Source: Acidobacteriota bacterium (GTDB lineage Bacteria; Acidobacteriota; Terriglobia; Acidiferrales; UBA7541). Taken from it: 6,309 nucleotides of DNA. The position numbers were made by a program, and so were the translations under genes. The notes below the pieces were generated by a model that saw only the letters and a program-made list of their open reading frames with translations, did no database searches and was not told where the DNA came from. This document shows, piece after piece, positions 1 to 5,877 of the stretch (positions are counted from its first letter, which is position 1; the number at the start of each line of letters is the position of its first letter). The stretch is from the NCBI GenBank assembly GCA_003153585.1, contig PLZZ01000100.1, forward strand, positions 455-6,763, in the 5' to 3' direction.

Positions 1-141
1 GATCCCGCAGTCACCGACCCCGTCTGCACGTTAACCCCCCGGCGTCAGATCGTGGAGGAAATCATCGCCGCCGCGAATGCGGTGTCTCTTGAGGAACCCG
101 CCGCGAAACCCGACTGGCTCTACCGCCCCAATCCTGCGTGA
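1..141 (+). CDS. C-terminal end of an unrecognised protein (partial, 5' end outside window)
   Basis: Frame 1 is open from the first base and stops at TGA 139-141, giving 46 residues that start DPAVTDPVCTLTPRRQIVEE and end in WLYRPNPA. The composition looks like real coding sequence: a short helix-like stretch (RQIVEEIIAAANAVSLEE) followed by a proline-rich tail. I do not recognise the family from this tail. The gene runs toward the minus-strand pair to its right, with 28 bases between the two stop codons and no clear hairpin terminator in that gap. The start lies upstream of the window, so length and function cannot be judged. Confidence 0.6.
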   Translation, partial: DPAVTDPVCTLTPRRQIVEEIIAAANAVSLEEPAAKPDWLYRPNPA

Positions 142-169
142 ACGGGGCTGAAACTCCTCGCCGCAAGAA

Positions 170-1891
170 TCAATGTGCCGAGGTGAGTGCGGGAGGCGGA
201 TATTCCGGCAGCTTGGCGTTCTTTTGGTCCGTGCGCTTTACTTCCAGTTCATCGAATAGAACTGAAGGGCAGATAACAGTCGTGGGAATCGCTCCTTCGC
301 GATTGCTCACCAGCGGGTCGTCTCCGGCGGCTACCAGGTCGTTTCGCAACGTGCGCACGTCGAGCTCGTTGAAGACTGCGCCGCGAACAAGTTCTTCGTG
401 CCCATCGTCAACATACACGCGATACAGCAGCCGCGGATCGTACCCCGATAGCGTTTCAACGTAATATCCGTACGGTTTATTTTCTTGCTTGCACATCTCG
501 ATCAGCTTTTTCTTGAGTTCCTCGGTTGACAGCGGCTGCTTGGGTTCCACGATCAGGTTGCCGATACTCGCCAAAGGAGGCTGGCCCGGTGCCGCGCGCC
601 CGTGCCCGTTCGAAACAGGAAAATCGCGGATGGGCATTCTACTCAGCAGGTAGTCCACCAGCATGCCATCCTTAATAAGCGGCACCACTTGTGCGCGAAC
701 TCCCTCTTCATCGATCTCATAATTCCCGATCAGGCTCTTACCCTGAAATGATTTCATCGTAGGGTCGTCCACCACCGAAAGAAATTCAGGAAGCACGCGG
801 CTCTTATAGCTTGAAGAAAACTCCCCGATCGTCCGCGCCGACTCACCTGGCTTGGGCCGAATACCCAGCACATTGTTGCCTACCAAGCCGGTGAATACAT
901 CCGTTGCAGCGTCATTTGAAAATAGTACCGGCCCGCGATAATCTTCCTCCACCAGCGGGGCTTCGCGAAGGTCTTTCAGAGTTTCCAGCATTTTCGCCAT
1001 GTCCGCCTGTAATTTCTCCGGCTGGGGCAATTCCGCCGCGGTGGCGGCCATATAAAAAGGTGAACGGCCAAGCCGCATTCCGTCCGCTGCTTGTGTCTCC
1101 CCGGAAAGCTGGACCGAATAGGCTGCATAGCCCTGCCGTGTAACGGTTTCTTCCGTGTTTACGAAATAGACGTTCACCGCGCGAAATCTAACGGCGGCGG
1201 ACAACGATTGGATTTTCGGGTCCGAGCGGAAAAGCTCTGTCGATTTTTCAAGCGACAGTTTCCACGCCTCGGGAGAAAATTCGAGTTTGGCCAGTGGGCC
1301 GACTGACTGTAAAGATGAGACCTTCGCGAAGTCATCAAACGGCTGTTCCGCGCTGTACTGGCTCAGCAGAGCCTTCTTACTTGCAAATGCCTCGCTGGCT
1401 GCTTTGTAGGCGCGATCCGTTGCATTCCACAATTGGCGGCGGAGAGCTATCGAATCGTTGTCCAGCGGCGCAAGATCAACTACCCCTATGCCGGGCCCGT
1501 AATAGCTGTCCTGCTTGTAATCACCGACGCGCACCACCACTCGAATGCTGCGCACGTGCACGCGCTGGTTCTCGCGCAACGCGCCAAACGTCGCTTCCGC
1601 CGTGTACTCTTCCACATCCGAGAGCCGGTATTCGATGTAGTAAGGCGCTGAGACGTTGTCCATCTTCACATGCGATTTGGAGCGCTCTAGTTCCTCGCGC
1701 ATGGCGTTAAGTACGGGATCGGAGGGAGCAGCGCTCTGTTTCGCATCAACAGTAGCTCCAGGCGCAGGCGGAGTATTACTCTCCACTTTCTTCTGCCCCG
1801 CAGCGGGCTTGGCACAGGTCAGTGCCGTCAACACCGCCAACAAGAGACACGCAACCGAGAGAAACGCCATCCGCTTGTTGTTCATTTTCAT
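170..1891 (-). CDS. Exported TldE/PmbA-like protein, non-catalytic TldD paralogue
   Basis: The 573-residue product belongs to the TldD/PmbA family. It aligns along the C-terminal half with the protein encoded just upstream: GPVLFSNDAA, LPEFLSVVDDP, DEEGV, LLSRMPIRDF, SNGHGR, GNLIVEP, NKPYGYY, LYRVYVDDGHEELVRG and LFDELEV. The zinc site is absent. Where the neighbour has HEVLGH, this protein has TGLVGN (residues 334-339), so both histidines and the glutamate are replaced. The C-terminal GICG cysteine region is replaced by SNREG (529-533). Such loss is typical of TldE/PmbA, the non-catalytic partner of TldD. Residues 1-26 are a signal peptide (basic MKMNNKR, then a hydrophobic stretch to about 25). 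Cys26 is not in a good lipobox (ALTC), so lipoprotein status is doubtful. A low-complexity Ala/Pro linker spans about 30-57, and the tail is proline-containing. The start lies 2 bases after the upstream stop with no convincing Shine-Dalgarno, which suggests translational coupling; Met3 (codon 1883-1885) is an alternative start. Family assignment is strong; the partner role is inferred. Confidence 0.85.
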   Translation of the reverse strand: MKMNNKRMAFLSVACLLLAVLTALTCAKPAAGQKKVESNTPPAPGATVDAKQSAAPSDPVLNAMREELERSKSHVKMDNVSAPYYIEYRLSDVEEYTAEATFGALRENQRVHVRSIRVVVRVGDYKQDSYYGPGIGVVDLAPLDNDSIALRRQLWNATDRAYKAASEAFASKKALLSQYSAEQPFDDFAKVSSLQSVGPLAKLEFSPEAWKLSLEKSTELFRSDPKIQSLSAAVRFRAVNVYFVNTEETVTRQGYAAYSVQLSGETQAADGMRLGRSPFYMAATAAELPQPEKLQADMAKMLETLKDLREAPLVEEDYRGPVLFSNDAATDVFTGLVGNNVLGIRPKPGESARTIGEFSSSYKSRVLPEFLSVVDDPTMKSFQGKSLIGNYEIDEEGVRAQVVPLIKDGMLVDYLLSRMPIRDFPVSNGHGRAAPGQPPLASIGNLIVEPKQPLSTEELKKKLIEMCKQENKPYGYYVETLSGYDPRLLYRVYVDDGHEELVRGAVFNELDVRTLRNDLVAAGDDPLVSNREGAIPTTVICPSVLFDELEVKRTDQKNAKLPEYPPPALTSAH

Positions 1892-1893
1892 GG

Positions 1894-3624
1894 TTAGCGC
1901 TGCCCCGCCGTACCCGGCCGCGACTTTGAAGCAGTAGGCGGAGGGTCGAGGGATGGAGGAGGCAGAATCGGAGGCCGTTCCGTACCTCGCCTGCGTTTCT
2001 GCACTTCAATTTCCGAGAAGAGCATCGCGGGCGCGGCCGCGGCCACTGGAATCTGCCCGGATTCAGCGCCGCAGATCCCGTTGAAAACCTGCATGGTGTC
2101 CCCAGTCACCATAATATTGTTCAGGGAAAGCAACGGCGTTCCGACGATGTCCACTCCGCGCACGAGTTCGTCCGGCCGCCCGTCGGCATACACTCGATAC
2201 ACCATCACCGGAAGCACCTGGAAAGCTTGGGGTGTCGCACGCCCGGTCAGCGTGAAGCCTCCCTGAATATCGTCGAAGTAAAGCCCGTAGGGTTTCCCTT
2301 GCTTCTTGATCTCTTCGATAAATCTCTTGCGAAGCTCGGAGTCGGAGACGGTATTTGTCGAGGTTACTATCAAATTTCCCTGGCGGCCCGTGGGCATCAA
2401 TCCCGGCTGCCTGCGGCCGTGTCCGTTCGAGTGGTCGAAATCCTTGATCGGCATGCGCGACATCAGGAAATTTTTCAAAATGCCGTTTTCCACCGCTGCC
2501 ACGCGAACCGCTGGAACGCCTTCATCATCGAAATCGTACGACCCCGCAAGCTTCACGCCGTTGAGTTCCTTCTGTGTGGGATCGTCGATTACGCTCAGGA
2601 AAGGCGGCAGAACCAACTGATTTATTTTCTTCGTAAACGTCTGGCCTTCCGTTTCATCTTTTTGACGATGCCCTTCGAGCCTGTGCCCCAGGACTTCGTG
2701 GAAGAAAACGGCCGCAGCCCTGCCGGAGAGCATAGCCGGGCCGGCGTACGGCTCAGCCACTGGAGCTGCGCGCAACGCCTTCAAGTCTTCCGCAATTTTG
2801 TCCACTTTCGCGGCGAGTTCGGAATCAGAAGGAAGCTGATCCGGAGCTGGCGCCTGAAATGATTCCACGCGCATCAATTCCATTCCGTCGTCCGCGCGCG
2901 TCTCAGCCTGCACCACCAGCCGGCTGCTCGCTCCGGGCCGCACCACCGCTCCGCCGTCACTCGTGGCGAGGTACGAACGATCGTTGCTCACCTGAAGCGA
3001 TACGCTCGAGTTATACACTCCGGGATATTTCAGAAAACCTGCCGAAATTCGCCGGGCGCGCTCTTCCCATTGCTTCTGATCCCAGGCCGCAACCTTGAGC
3101 GCAGCGCCTTGATGCGCTTGCGGAGATTCTTGCGAGAAGTCAGGCGACTTGTCTTCTTCTTCCGATTGCACGGCTTTGCTGGTCTTCACCGTGAGAAACG
3201 ACGAAGACGCTTGCTCGTATTCGCGGTCGGTAAGTTGCCAAAGCACCCGCGCAATTGCGTCCGAATCGCTATTTAACGGAAGCAGACCTGACGTGATACC
3301 CGAGCCGCGGCTCCTGTTGCCGTGAGTATTATCCAGGGCTGCGGAACCCACCCGCATCATCACATCGGCTTGGCGGCGCTGAACGCCGGTCGAAAGAACA
3401 ATACTTCCGTTCGAGGCAATGATCAGGGAATCATCGATGTCCGTAACGGCATAGCTCAGGTAGTACGGAGCAGGATCTGTTTTGGCCAAAGATGCCGTGG
3501 CGCGTTTTAATTCTTGCTGCATGGTCTGTAACACCACGTCGGGCGCCAAGCCGGAAGGAAAAGCAGGAATAGCGCAGAGAACAAACAAGAAACTAGCCGC
3601 GATACGCGAGAAGGGTCGAGTCAT
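1894..3624 (-). CDS. Exported TldD-like zinc metallopeptidase with intact HExxxH site
   Basis: The 576-residue product is a TldD/PmbA-family metallopeptidase. Visible family marks in order are GPAMLSGRAAAVFF followed by HEVLGH (309-314, codons 2683-2700), which carries the two zinc-binding histidines and the catalytic glutamate; LPPFLSVIDDP (339-349); DFDDEGVPAVR (364-374); the NGHGRRQPG loop (400-408); MVYRVYADGRPDELVRG (474-490); and NGICGAESGQIPV (515-527), whose Cys518 matches the third metal ligand known in E. coli TldD. Residues 1-24 look like a signal peptide (basic MTRPFSR, hydrophobic IAASFLFVLCAIPAF, cleavage near PSG). This is unusual because classical TldD is cytosolic and about 480 residues. 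The extra length lies in the signal, the N-terminal half and a Pro-rich C-terminus (551-563). A GGAG lies about 15 bases before the ATG, which is rather distant. The gene is followed after 2 bases by its site-less paralogue, so the two probably form a heterodimer like TldD/TldE. The substrate is unknown; known TldD/E pairs process microcin B17 precursor or degrade small unfolded peptides. Confidence 0.9.
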   Translation of the reverse strand: MTRPFSRIAASFLFVLCAIPAFPSGLAPDVVLQTMQQELKRATASLAKTDPAPYYLSYAVTDIDDSLIIASNGSIVLSTGVQRRQADVMMRVGSAALDNTHGNRSRGSGITSGLLPLNSDSDAIARVLWQLTDREYEQASSSFLTVKTSKAVQSEEEDKSPDFSQESPQAHQGAALKVAAWDQKQWEERARRISAGFLKYPGVYNSSVSLQVSNDRSYLATSDGGAVVRPGASSRLVVQAETRADDGMELMRVESFQAPAPDQLPSDSELAAKVDKIAEDLKALRAAPVAEPYAGPAMLSGRAAAVFFHEVLGHRLEGHRQKDETEGQTFTKKINQLVLPPFLSVIDDPTQKELNGVKLAGSYDFDDEGVPAVRVAAVENGILKNFLMSRMPIKDFDHSNGHGRRQPGLMPTGRQGNLIVTSTNTVSDSELRKRFIEEIKKQGKPYGLYFDDIQGGFTLTGRATPQAFQVLPVMVYRVYADGRPDELVRGVDIVGTPLLSLNNIMVTGDTMQVFNGICGAESGQIPVAAAAPAMLFSEIEVQKRRRGTERPPILPPPSLDPPPTASKSRPGTAGQR

Positions 3625-3842
3625 TTTTTAGTTAACACTCTCCAGGATCCGTATCTAGCATACACGGTTTTGTCTTCTCGGGCTGACTAGAGCGGCTGCT
3701 GAAGTTGTCTTTGAAAGCTTGGAAACGCCTTAAGTCTCTGTAGCGCGCGGACGACCCGAACAATGGGGACAATTAAATGCAAATACGGAGTCGGCGTAAA
3801 AGCAGCGGAGGCTAAGATAACACCGTCATTAAAGGTAGTTAC
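3625..3842. other. Intergenic gap between FecR-like gene and TldD-like gene
   Basis: These 218 bases separate two minus-strand genes. I see no open reading frame worth calling, no RNA gene and no strong hairpin with a T-run that would end the FecR-like transcript. The region is less GC-rich than the coding DNA and contains one candidate minus-strand promoter, listed separately, so the TldD-like pair may have its own transcript. Read-through from the FecR-like gene cannot be excluded. Confidence 0.6.
3772..3800 (-). promoter_or_regulatory. Candidate sigma70-type promoter for the TldD-like pair
   Basis: Read on the minus strand, TTTACG (3800-3795) and TTTAAT (3777-3772) are separated by exactly 17 bases. 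They match the -35 consensus at 4 of 6 positions and the -10 consensus at 5 of 6. Transcription would start roughly 140 bases before the ATG at 3624, leaving a long untranslated leader. This is a pattern match only; similar matches occur by chance in AT-richer gaps. Confidence 0.3.
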
Positions 3843-4538
3843 TTACTTCGGAGAAGACTCGCTTTCGGAGAGAATGTCCCAGATGACGTAAGCCACTCCG
3901 CCAGCCGCTCCAACCGCCACTAAGGCCCAAACGAGCGTAGGAGTATTTAGAGCTTTTTTAGTCGGTGGCATGCTGCCTCCCACTCCTGCAGGTGCTTGCG
4001 GCGTGGCGGCCGGCTCCAATTCCATTGTGACTCTATAAGACTTGCCCGCGGGGATCGATCGAAACTCTCCGTTGTATTCAAGGACCAACGTGCCGCGATA
4101 GGCGGATATTACAACTTCCTGAGGACCGATGATCGTGACCTGGCCGTATGCCGGTTCGCCTTTCGCAGCGCGGAGAACACCCTCGGGGATTTCAAGCTCG
4201 ATCTGGTCGTTGCCGGTCGAAGAAAAACCAACCGTGCCGCGGCTAACCATCGCGTGAACCATGTTGCTGGTAGCAGTTTGAGCTAGGCTGGCTGAACTCG
4301 CCGAAAGCAGGTACAACTGGCTGGCTCCAAACTTAAGACGCAGCGTACCGCCGACATCTGTGGCGAGTGTGTCGCCGGGAAAAATTGTGGTCCCGATTTC
4401 GACCTTGGTGTTCCCGATCTGTGCGCTTTGCGCCTGAGTTACCAGTCCTAGAGGCGCTTCATTAGCAGCGAAAGTGGGAATATTTAGCAGACCGGCTATT
4501 AGGATAGCTATGAGGCAGGAACGGGAAAGTACCCGCAT
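3843..4538 (-). CDS. FecR-like domain protein, exported with C-terminal membrane anchor
   Basis: The 231-residue product has a signal peptide (1 to about 24; basic MRVLSR, hydrophobic CLIAILIAGLLNI, cleavage around TFA/A). A FecR-type beta domain follows, with the typical pattern IGTTIFPGDTLATDVGGTLRLKF (48-70), then QLYLLSASSASL (74-85) and VSRGTVGF (98-105). A second beta-rich part (113-173) includes VTIIGPQEVVISAYRGTLVL and IPAGKSYRV. A Pro/Ala/Gly linker (175-195) leads to one membrane helix (about 201-221) and a short acidic serine tail. Classical FecR is an anti-sigma regulator with an N-terminal cytoplasmic part and a partner sigma factor. Here there is neither, so an envelope structural or sensing role is more likely than FecI/FecR signalling. 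The start is well supported: GGAGG at 4548-4544, 5 bases before ATG, behind a good promoter. Divergent from the PLP enzyme gene; same strand as the TldD-like pair. Exact function unknown. Confidence 0.85.
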   Translation of the reverse strand: MRVLSRSCLIAILIAGLLNIPTFAANEAPLGLVTQAQSAQIGNTKVEIGTTIFPGDTLATDVGGTLRLKFGASQLYLLSASSASLAQTATSNMVHAMVSRGTVGFSSTGNDQIELEIPEGVLRAAKGEPAYGQVTIIGPQEVVISAYRGTLVLEYNGEFRSIPAGKSYRVTMELEPAATPQAPAGVGGSMPPTKKALNTPTLVWALVAVGAAGGVAYVIWDILSESESSPK

Positions 4539-4562
4539 GAATTCCTCCGAGTCTACAAGTTC

Positions 4563-4591
4563 AATTTAGGCGCAGACGTCGTAAGTGTCAA
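4563..4591 (-). promoter_or_regulatory. Sigma70-type promoter of the FecR-like gene
   Basis: On the minus strand a perfect TTGACA -35 box (4591-4586) is followed after exactly 17 bases by TAAATT (4568-4563), which matches 4 of 6 positions of the -10 consensus. Initiation would fall near 4555-4557, giving a leader of under 20 bases that contains the GGAGG ribosome binding site. The spacing, the box quality and the position directly before a well-supported start make this the most convincing promoter in the window. Confidence 0.65.
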
Positions 4592-4638
4592 TACCCTGGA
4601 TACAACAATTCGCCCCGCTTGAAGAGCCGCCTTGGAAG

Positions 4639-4658
4639 GGCGGGGCTTCAGCCCCGCC
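4639..4658. repeat. Perfect 8-bp hairpin with TTCA loop
   Basis: GGCGGGGC (4639-4646) and its exact complement GCCCCGCC (4651-4658) flank a four-base TTCA loop. The arms are entirely G+C, so the structure would be very stable in single-stranded DNA or RNA. No T-run follows on either strand, so an intrinsic terminator is not supported. It is the left hairpin of the repeat cluster. Confidence 0.75.
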
Positions 4659-4750
4659 GTGCGCTTCATCAGGTATTGCGGGCTTTAGCCCCTGAAGCCA
4701 TTGCCGTCACTTGCCGCCCCCTCTTCTGCCTTGCCGCGGCATCCGATTCG

Positions 4751-4774
4751 TCAGGGCACGGCTTTTTGCCCTGA
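4751..4774. repeat. Perfect 8-bp inverted repeat, TCAGGGCA/TGCCCTGA
   Basis: TCAGGGCA (4751-4758) and TGCCCTGA (4767-4774) are exact complements around an eight-base loop that contains a run of T. It sits in the middle of the GC-rich repeat cluster. The T-run lies in the loop, not after the stem, so it does not look like an intrinsic terminator. It could be part of a larger folded element or a protein-binding palindrome. Confidence 0.65.
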
Positions 4775-4937
4775 GCTGCGAAGGGCAGCGGTGCCGTACC
4801 GCCGTAATACCCGAACACCTTCAGCCCCTGAGGCCGCTAGCCCCGCCCTACTCGCACCGCCGGCAGCCACAAACTGTAATGTATGTTCTGACACTCAACA
4901 GCTTATTGCCGTCCCTAGGGTTGGCCGAATTCTGCGA

Positions 4938-4943
4938 TAGAAT
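4938..4943 (+). promoter_or_regulatory. Possible -10 box before the PLP enzyme gene
   Basis: TAGAAT at 4938-4943 matches the -10 consensus at 5 of 6 positions and would place transcription start near 4950, just before the ribosome binding site. No good -35 box is found at 16-18 bases upstream; TTGGCC at 4921-4926 is too close and TTGCCG at 4906-4911 too far. The call therefore rests on the -10 match and its position alone. Confidence 0.3.
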
Positions 4944-4957
4944 GGCTCTGTTCCTTC

Positions 4958-4964
4958 GGAGGAG
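4958..4964 (+). promoter_or_regulatory. Strong ribosome binding site that fixes a TTG start
   Basis: GGAGGAG at 4958-4964 lies just before the TTG at 4968 (5 bases from the GGAGG core to the start codon). The only nearby upstream ATG (4942-4944) is in another frame. This site is the main reason for choosing the TTG as the start of the aminotransferase-family gene. Confidence 0.75.
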
Positions 4965-4967
4965 CGC

Positions 4968-5843
4968 TTGATCCACCGTTTCGTTTTTCACAACGATAGG
5001 CTGTCGCCTGTAGAGGAGGTGCGCCTTTCTCCCGGGCAAGCGGGCTTGTTGAACGGCTGGGGACTGTTCACCACCATACGCATCGTGACGGGCGTTCCGT
5101 TCGCATTCGAACGCCACTGGAAGCGCCTGCTGCGTGATGCCGAGCGAACCCATTGCCCGTTTCCGTTCAACGCAGAAGCCGTGCGAGGCAAGCTGGACGA
5201 GCTTCTGCGCGCCAATCAAGTCCGCGAAGGGTGCGCGCGAATCTACGCCATCTACAATCAAGTTGGTTTTTGGCGCAGCGACGAGAATTTTCCGCGCGTG
5301 GACTTGATACTCTATTCCTCGGATCTGCCGTCATACAAGGAGCCTGTCAGGCTCGGACTGCGTGAAAACGGGCGCTATGCGGCCTCGCCGCTGGCGGGAG
5401 TGAAAGTCACCTCGTGGCTGAATAACGTGTGGAGTCTGTATGAAGCGCAGCAGGCCGGATGCGATGAAGTAGTAATGCTGAACGAGCGCGGTGAAGTGGC
5501 CGAATGCACCGCCGCTAACATTTTCTGCGTGCGCGGCGGACGCGTGTGCACACCCCCTCTAGCTTCCGGTTGCCTGGAAGGCGTTACGCGAAGCGTGCTG
5601 CTGGAGATTGGCAAGCGCGCCGGTGCGCCGGTGGAGGAATGTACCCTGCTCCCTGACGATCTCTACGCCGCCGACGAAGTTTTTATTTCTTCCACCAACC
5701 GCAGCATGCTCGGAGTAAGCGAAGTTAACGGCCATCGAATCGCATCACCGTCTGGGCCCGTAACTCTAAAGTTGGAGAAAGCCTTCGCCGAATACGTCCG
5801 CGAATATATCGAAGCGCGATCTGCAGCCCCAGGAAAGCGTTAG
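4968..5843 (+). CDS. Aminotransferase class IV / aminodeoxychorismate lyase-type PLP enzyme
   Basis: The 291-residue product is a fold-type IV pyridoxal-phosphate enzyme, the family of PabC (4-amino-4-deoxychorismate lyase, folate pathway), IlvE (branched-chain aminotransferase) and D-amino-acid aminotransferase. The N-terminal part has LLNGWGLFTTIRIVTGVPFA with FERHWKRL after it (27-54). Lys146 in GVKVTSWLNNV is the expected Schiff-base lysine, and Glu179 in GEVAECTAANIF (175-186) is the expected partner of the PLP ring nitrogen. Their spacing of 33 residues matches PabC. TPPLASGCLEGVTR (195-208) is the phosphate-binding turn, and EVFISSTNRSML (237-248) is the late conserved Thr/Ser segment. 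It lacks signal and membrane segments and should be cytosolic. The start is TTG behind GGAGGAG. Residues that separate PabC from IlvE or D-amino-acid aminotransferase cannot be decided by eye; no pabA/pabB or ilv neighbours are present. Full length and intact. Confidence 0.9.
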   Translation: MIHRFVFHNDRLSPVEEVRLSPGQAGLLNGWGLFTTIRIVTGVPFAFERHWKRLLRDAERTHCPFPFNAEAVRGKLDELLRANQVREGCARIYAIYNQVGFWRSDENFPRVDLILYSSDLPSYKEPVRLGLRENGRYAASPLAGVKVTSWLNNVWSLYEAQQAGCDEVVMLNERGEVAECTAANIFCVRGGRVCTPPLASGCLEGVTRSVLLEIGKRAGAPVEECTLLPDDLYAADEVFISSTNRSMLGVSEVNGHRIASPSGPVTLKLEKAFAEYVREYIEARSAAPGKR

Positions 5844-5877
5844 AGTCTTTTTAGCTGCCTCAGCGGACTCCGTTGAT

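Larger units (their letters stand above)
4637..4849. repeat. Cluster of GC-rich REP-like inverted repeats
   Basis: The block is bounded by an 11-base inverted repeat: AGGGCGGGGCT at 4637-4647 and AGCCCCGCCCT at 4839-4849. Inside are an 8-bp perfect stem with a TTCA loop (4639-4658), a small hairpin GGGC-TTTA-GCCC (4680-4691) and an 8-bp stem at 4751-4774. A near-identical 13-mer occurs at 4683-4695 and 4819-4831 (CTTTAGCCCCTGA versus CTTCAGCCCCTGA), and CTTCAGCCCC also lies at 4646-4655. No credible gene runs through it, and frames here are incidental. The form resembles dispersed intergenic palindromes (REP/BIME type), which I recall as common in acidobacterial genomes; copy number cannot be seen from this window. 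It lies between two divergent gene starts, so it is not a terminator for either. Confidence 0.7.

Noticed and set aside
10..172. Terminator between the partial left gene and the TldE-like gene
   Set aside because: The 28 bases between the two stops contain no inverted repeat with a T-run.
2227..2862. Open plus-strand frame of 211 codons inside the TldD-like gene
   Set aside because: It lies antisense to a clearly conserved protease gene, its product resembles no family I know and no ribosome binding site is evident. It is a shadow of GC-biased coding sequence.
4620..4860. Possible CRISPR array or tRNA in the repeat-rich region
   Set aside because: Repeats are irregular palindromes without equal-length spacers, and no cloverleaf, anticodon arm or CCA-type end can be laid out.
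4701..4971. Overlapping plus-strand frames of about 80 codons in the divergent intergenic region
   Set aside because: They run through the palindrome cluster, have Pro/Ala/Arg-rich translations typical of GC-rich repeats and lack ribosome binding sites.
4848..5261. Minus-strand frame of 137 codons overlapping the start of the PLP enzyme gene
   Set aside because: It is antisense to the conserved N-terminal part of the class IV PLP enzyme and extends into repeats, with no recognisable domain.
5843..5870. Imperfect hairpin (GAGTC...GACTC with inner GCTG-CCT-CAGC) between convergent genes, considered as a bidirectional terminator
   Set aside because: The stem is broken by a large asymmetric bulge, the T-run is inside the structure, and no T-run follows on either strand.
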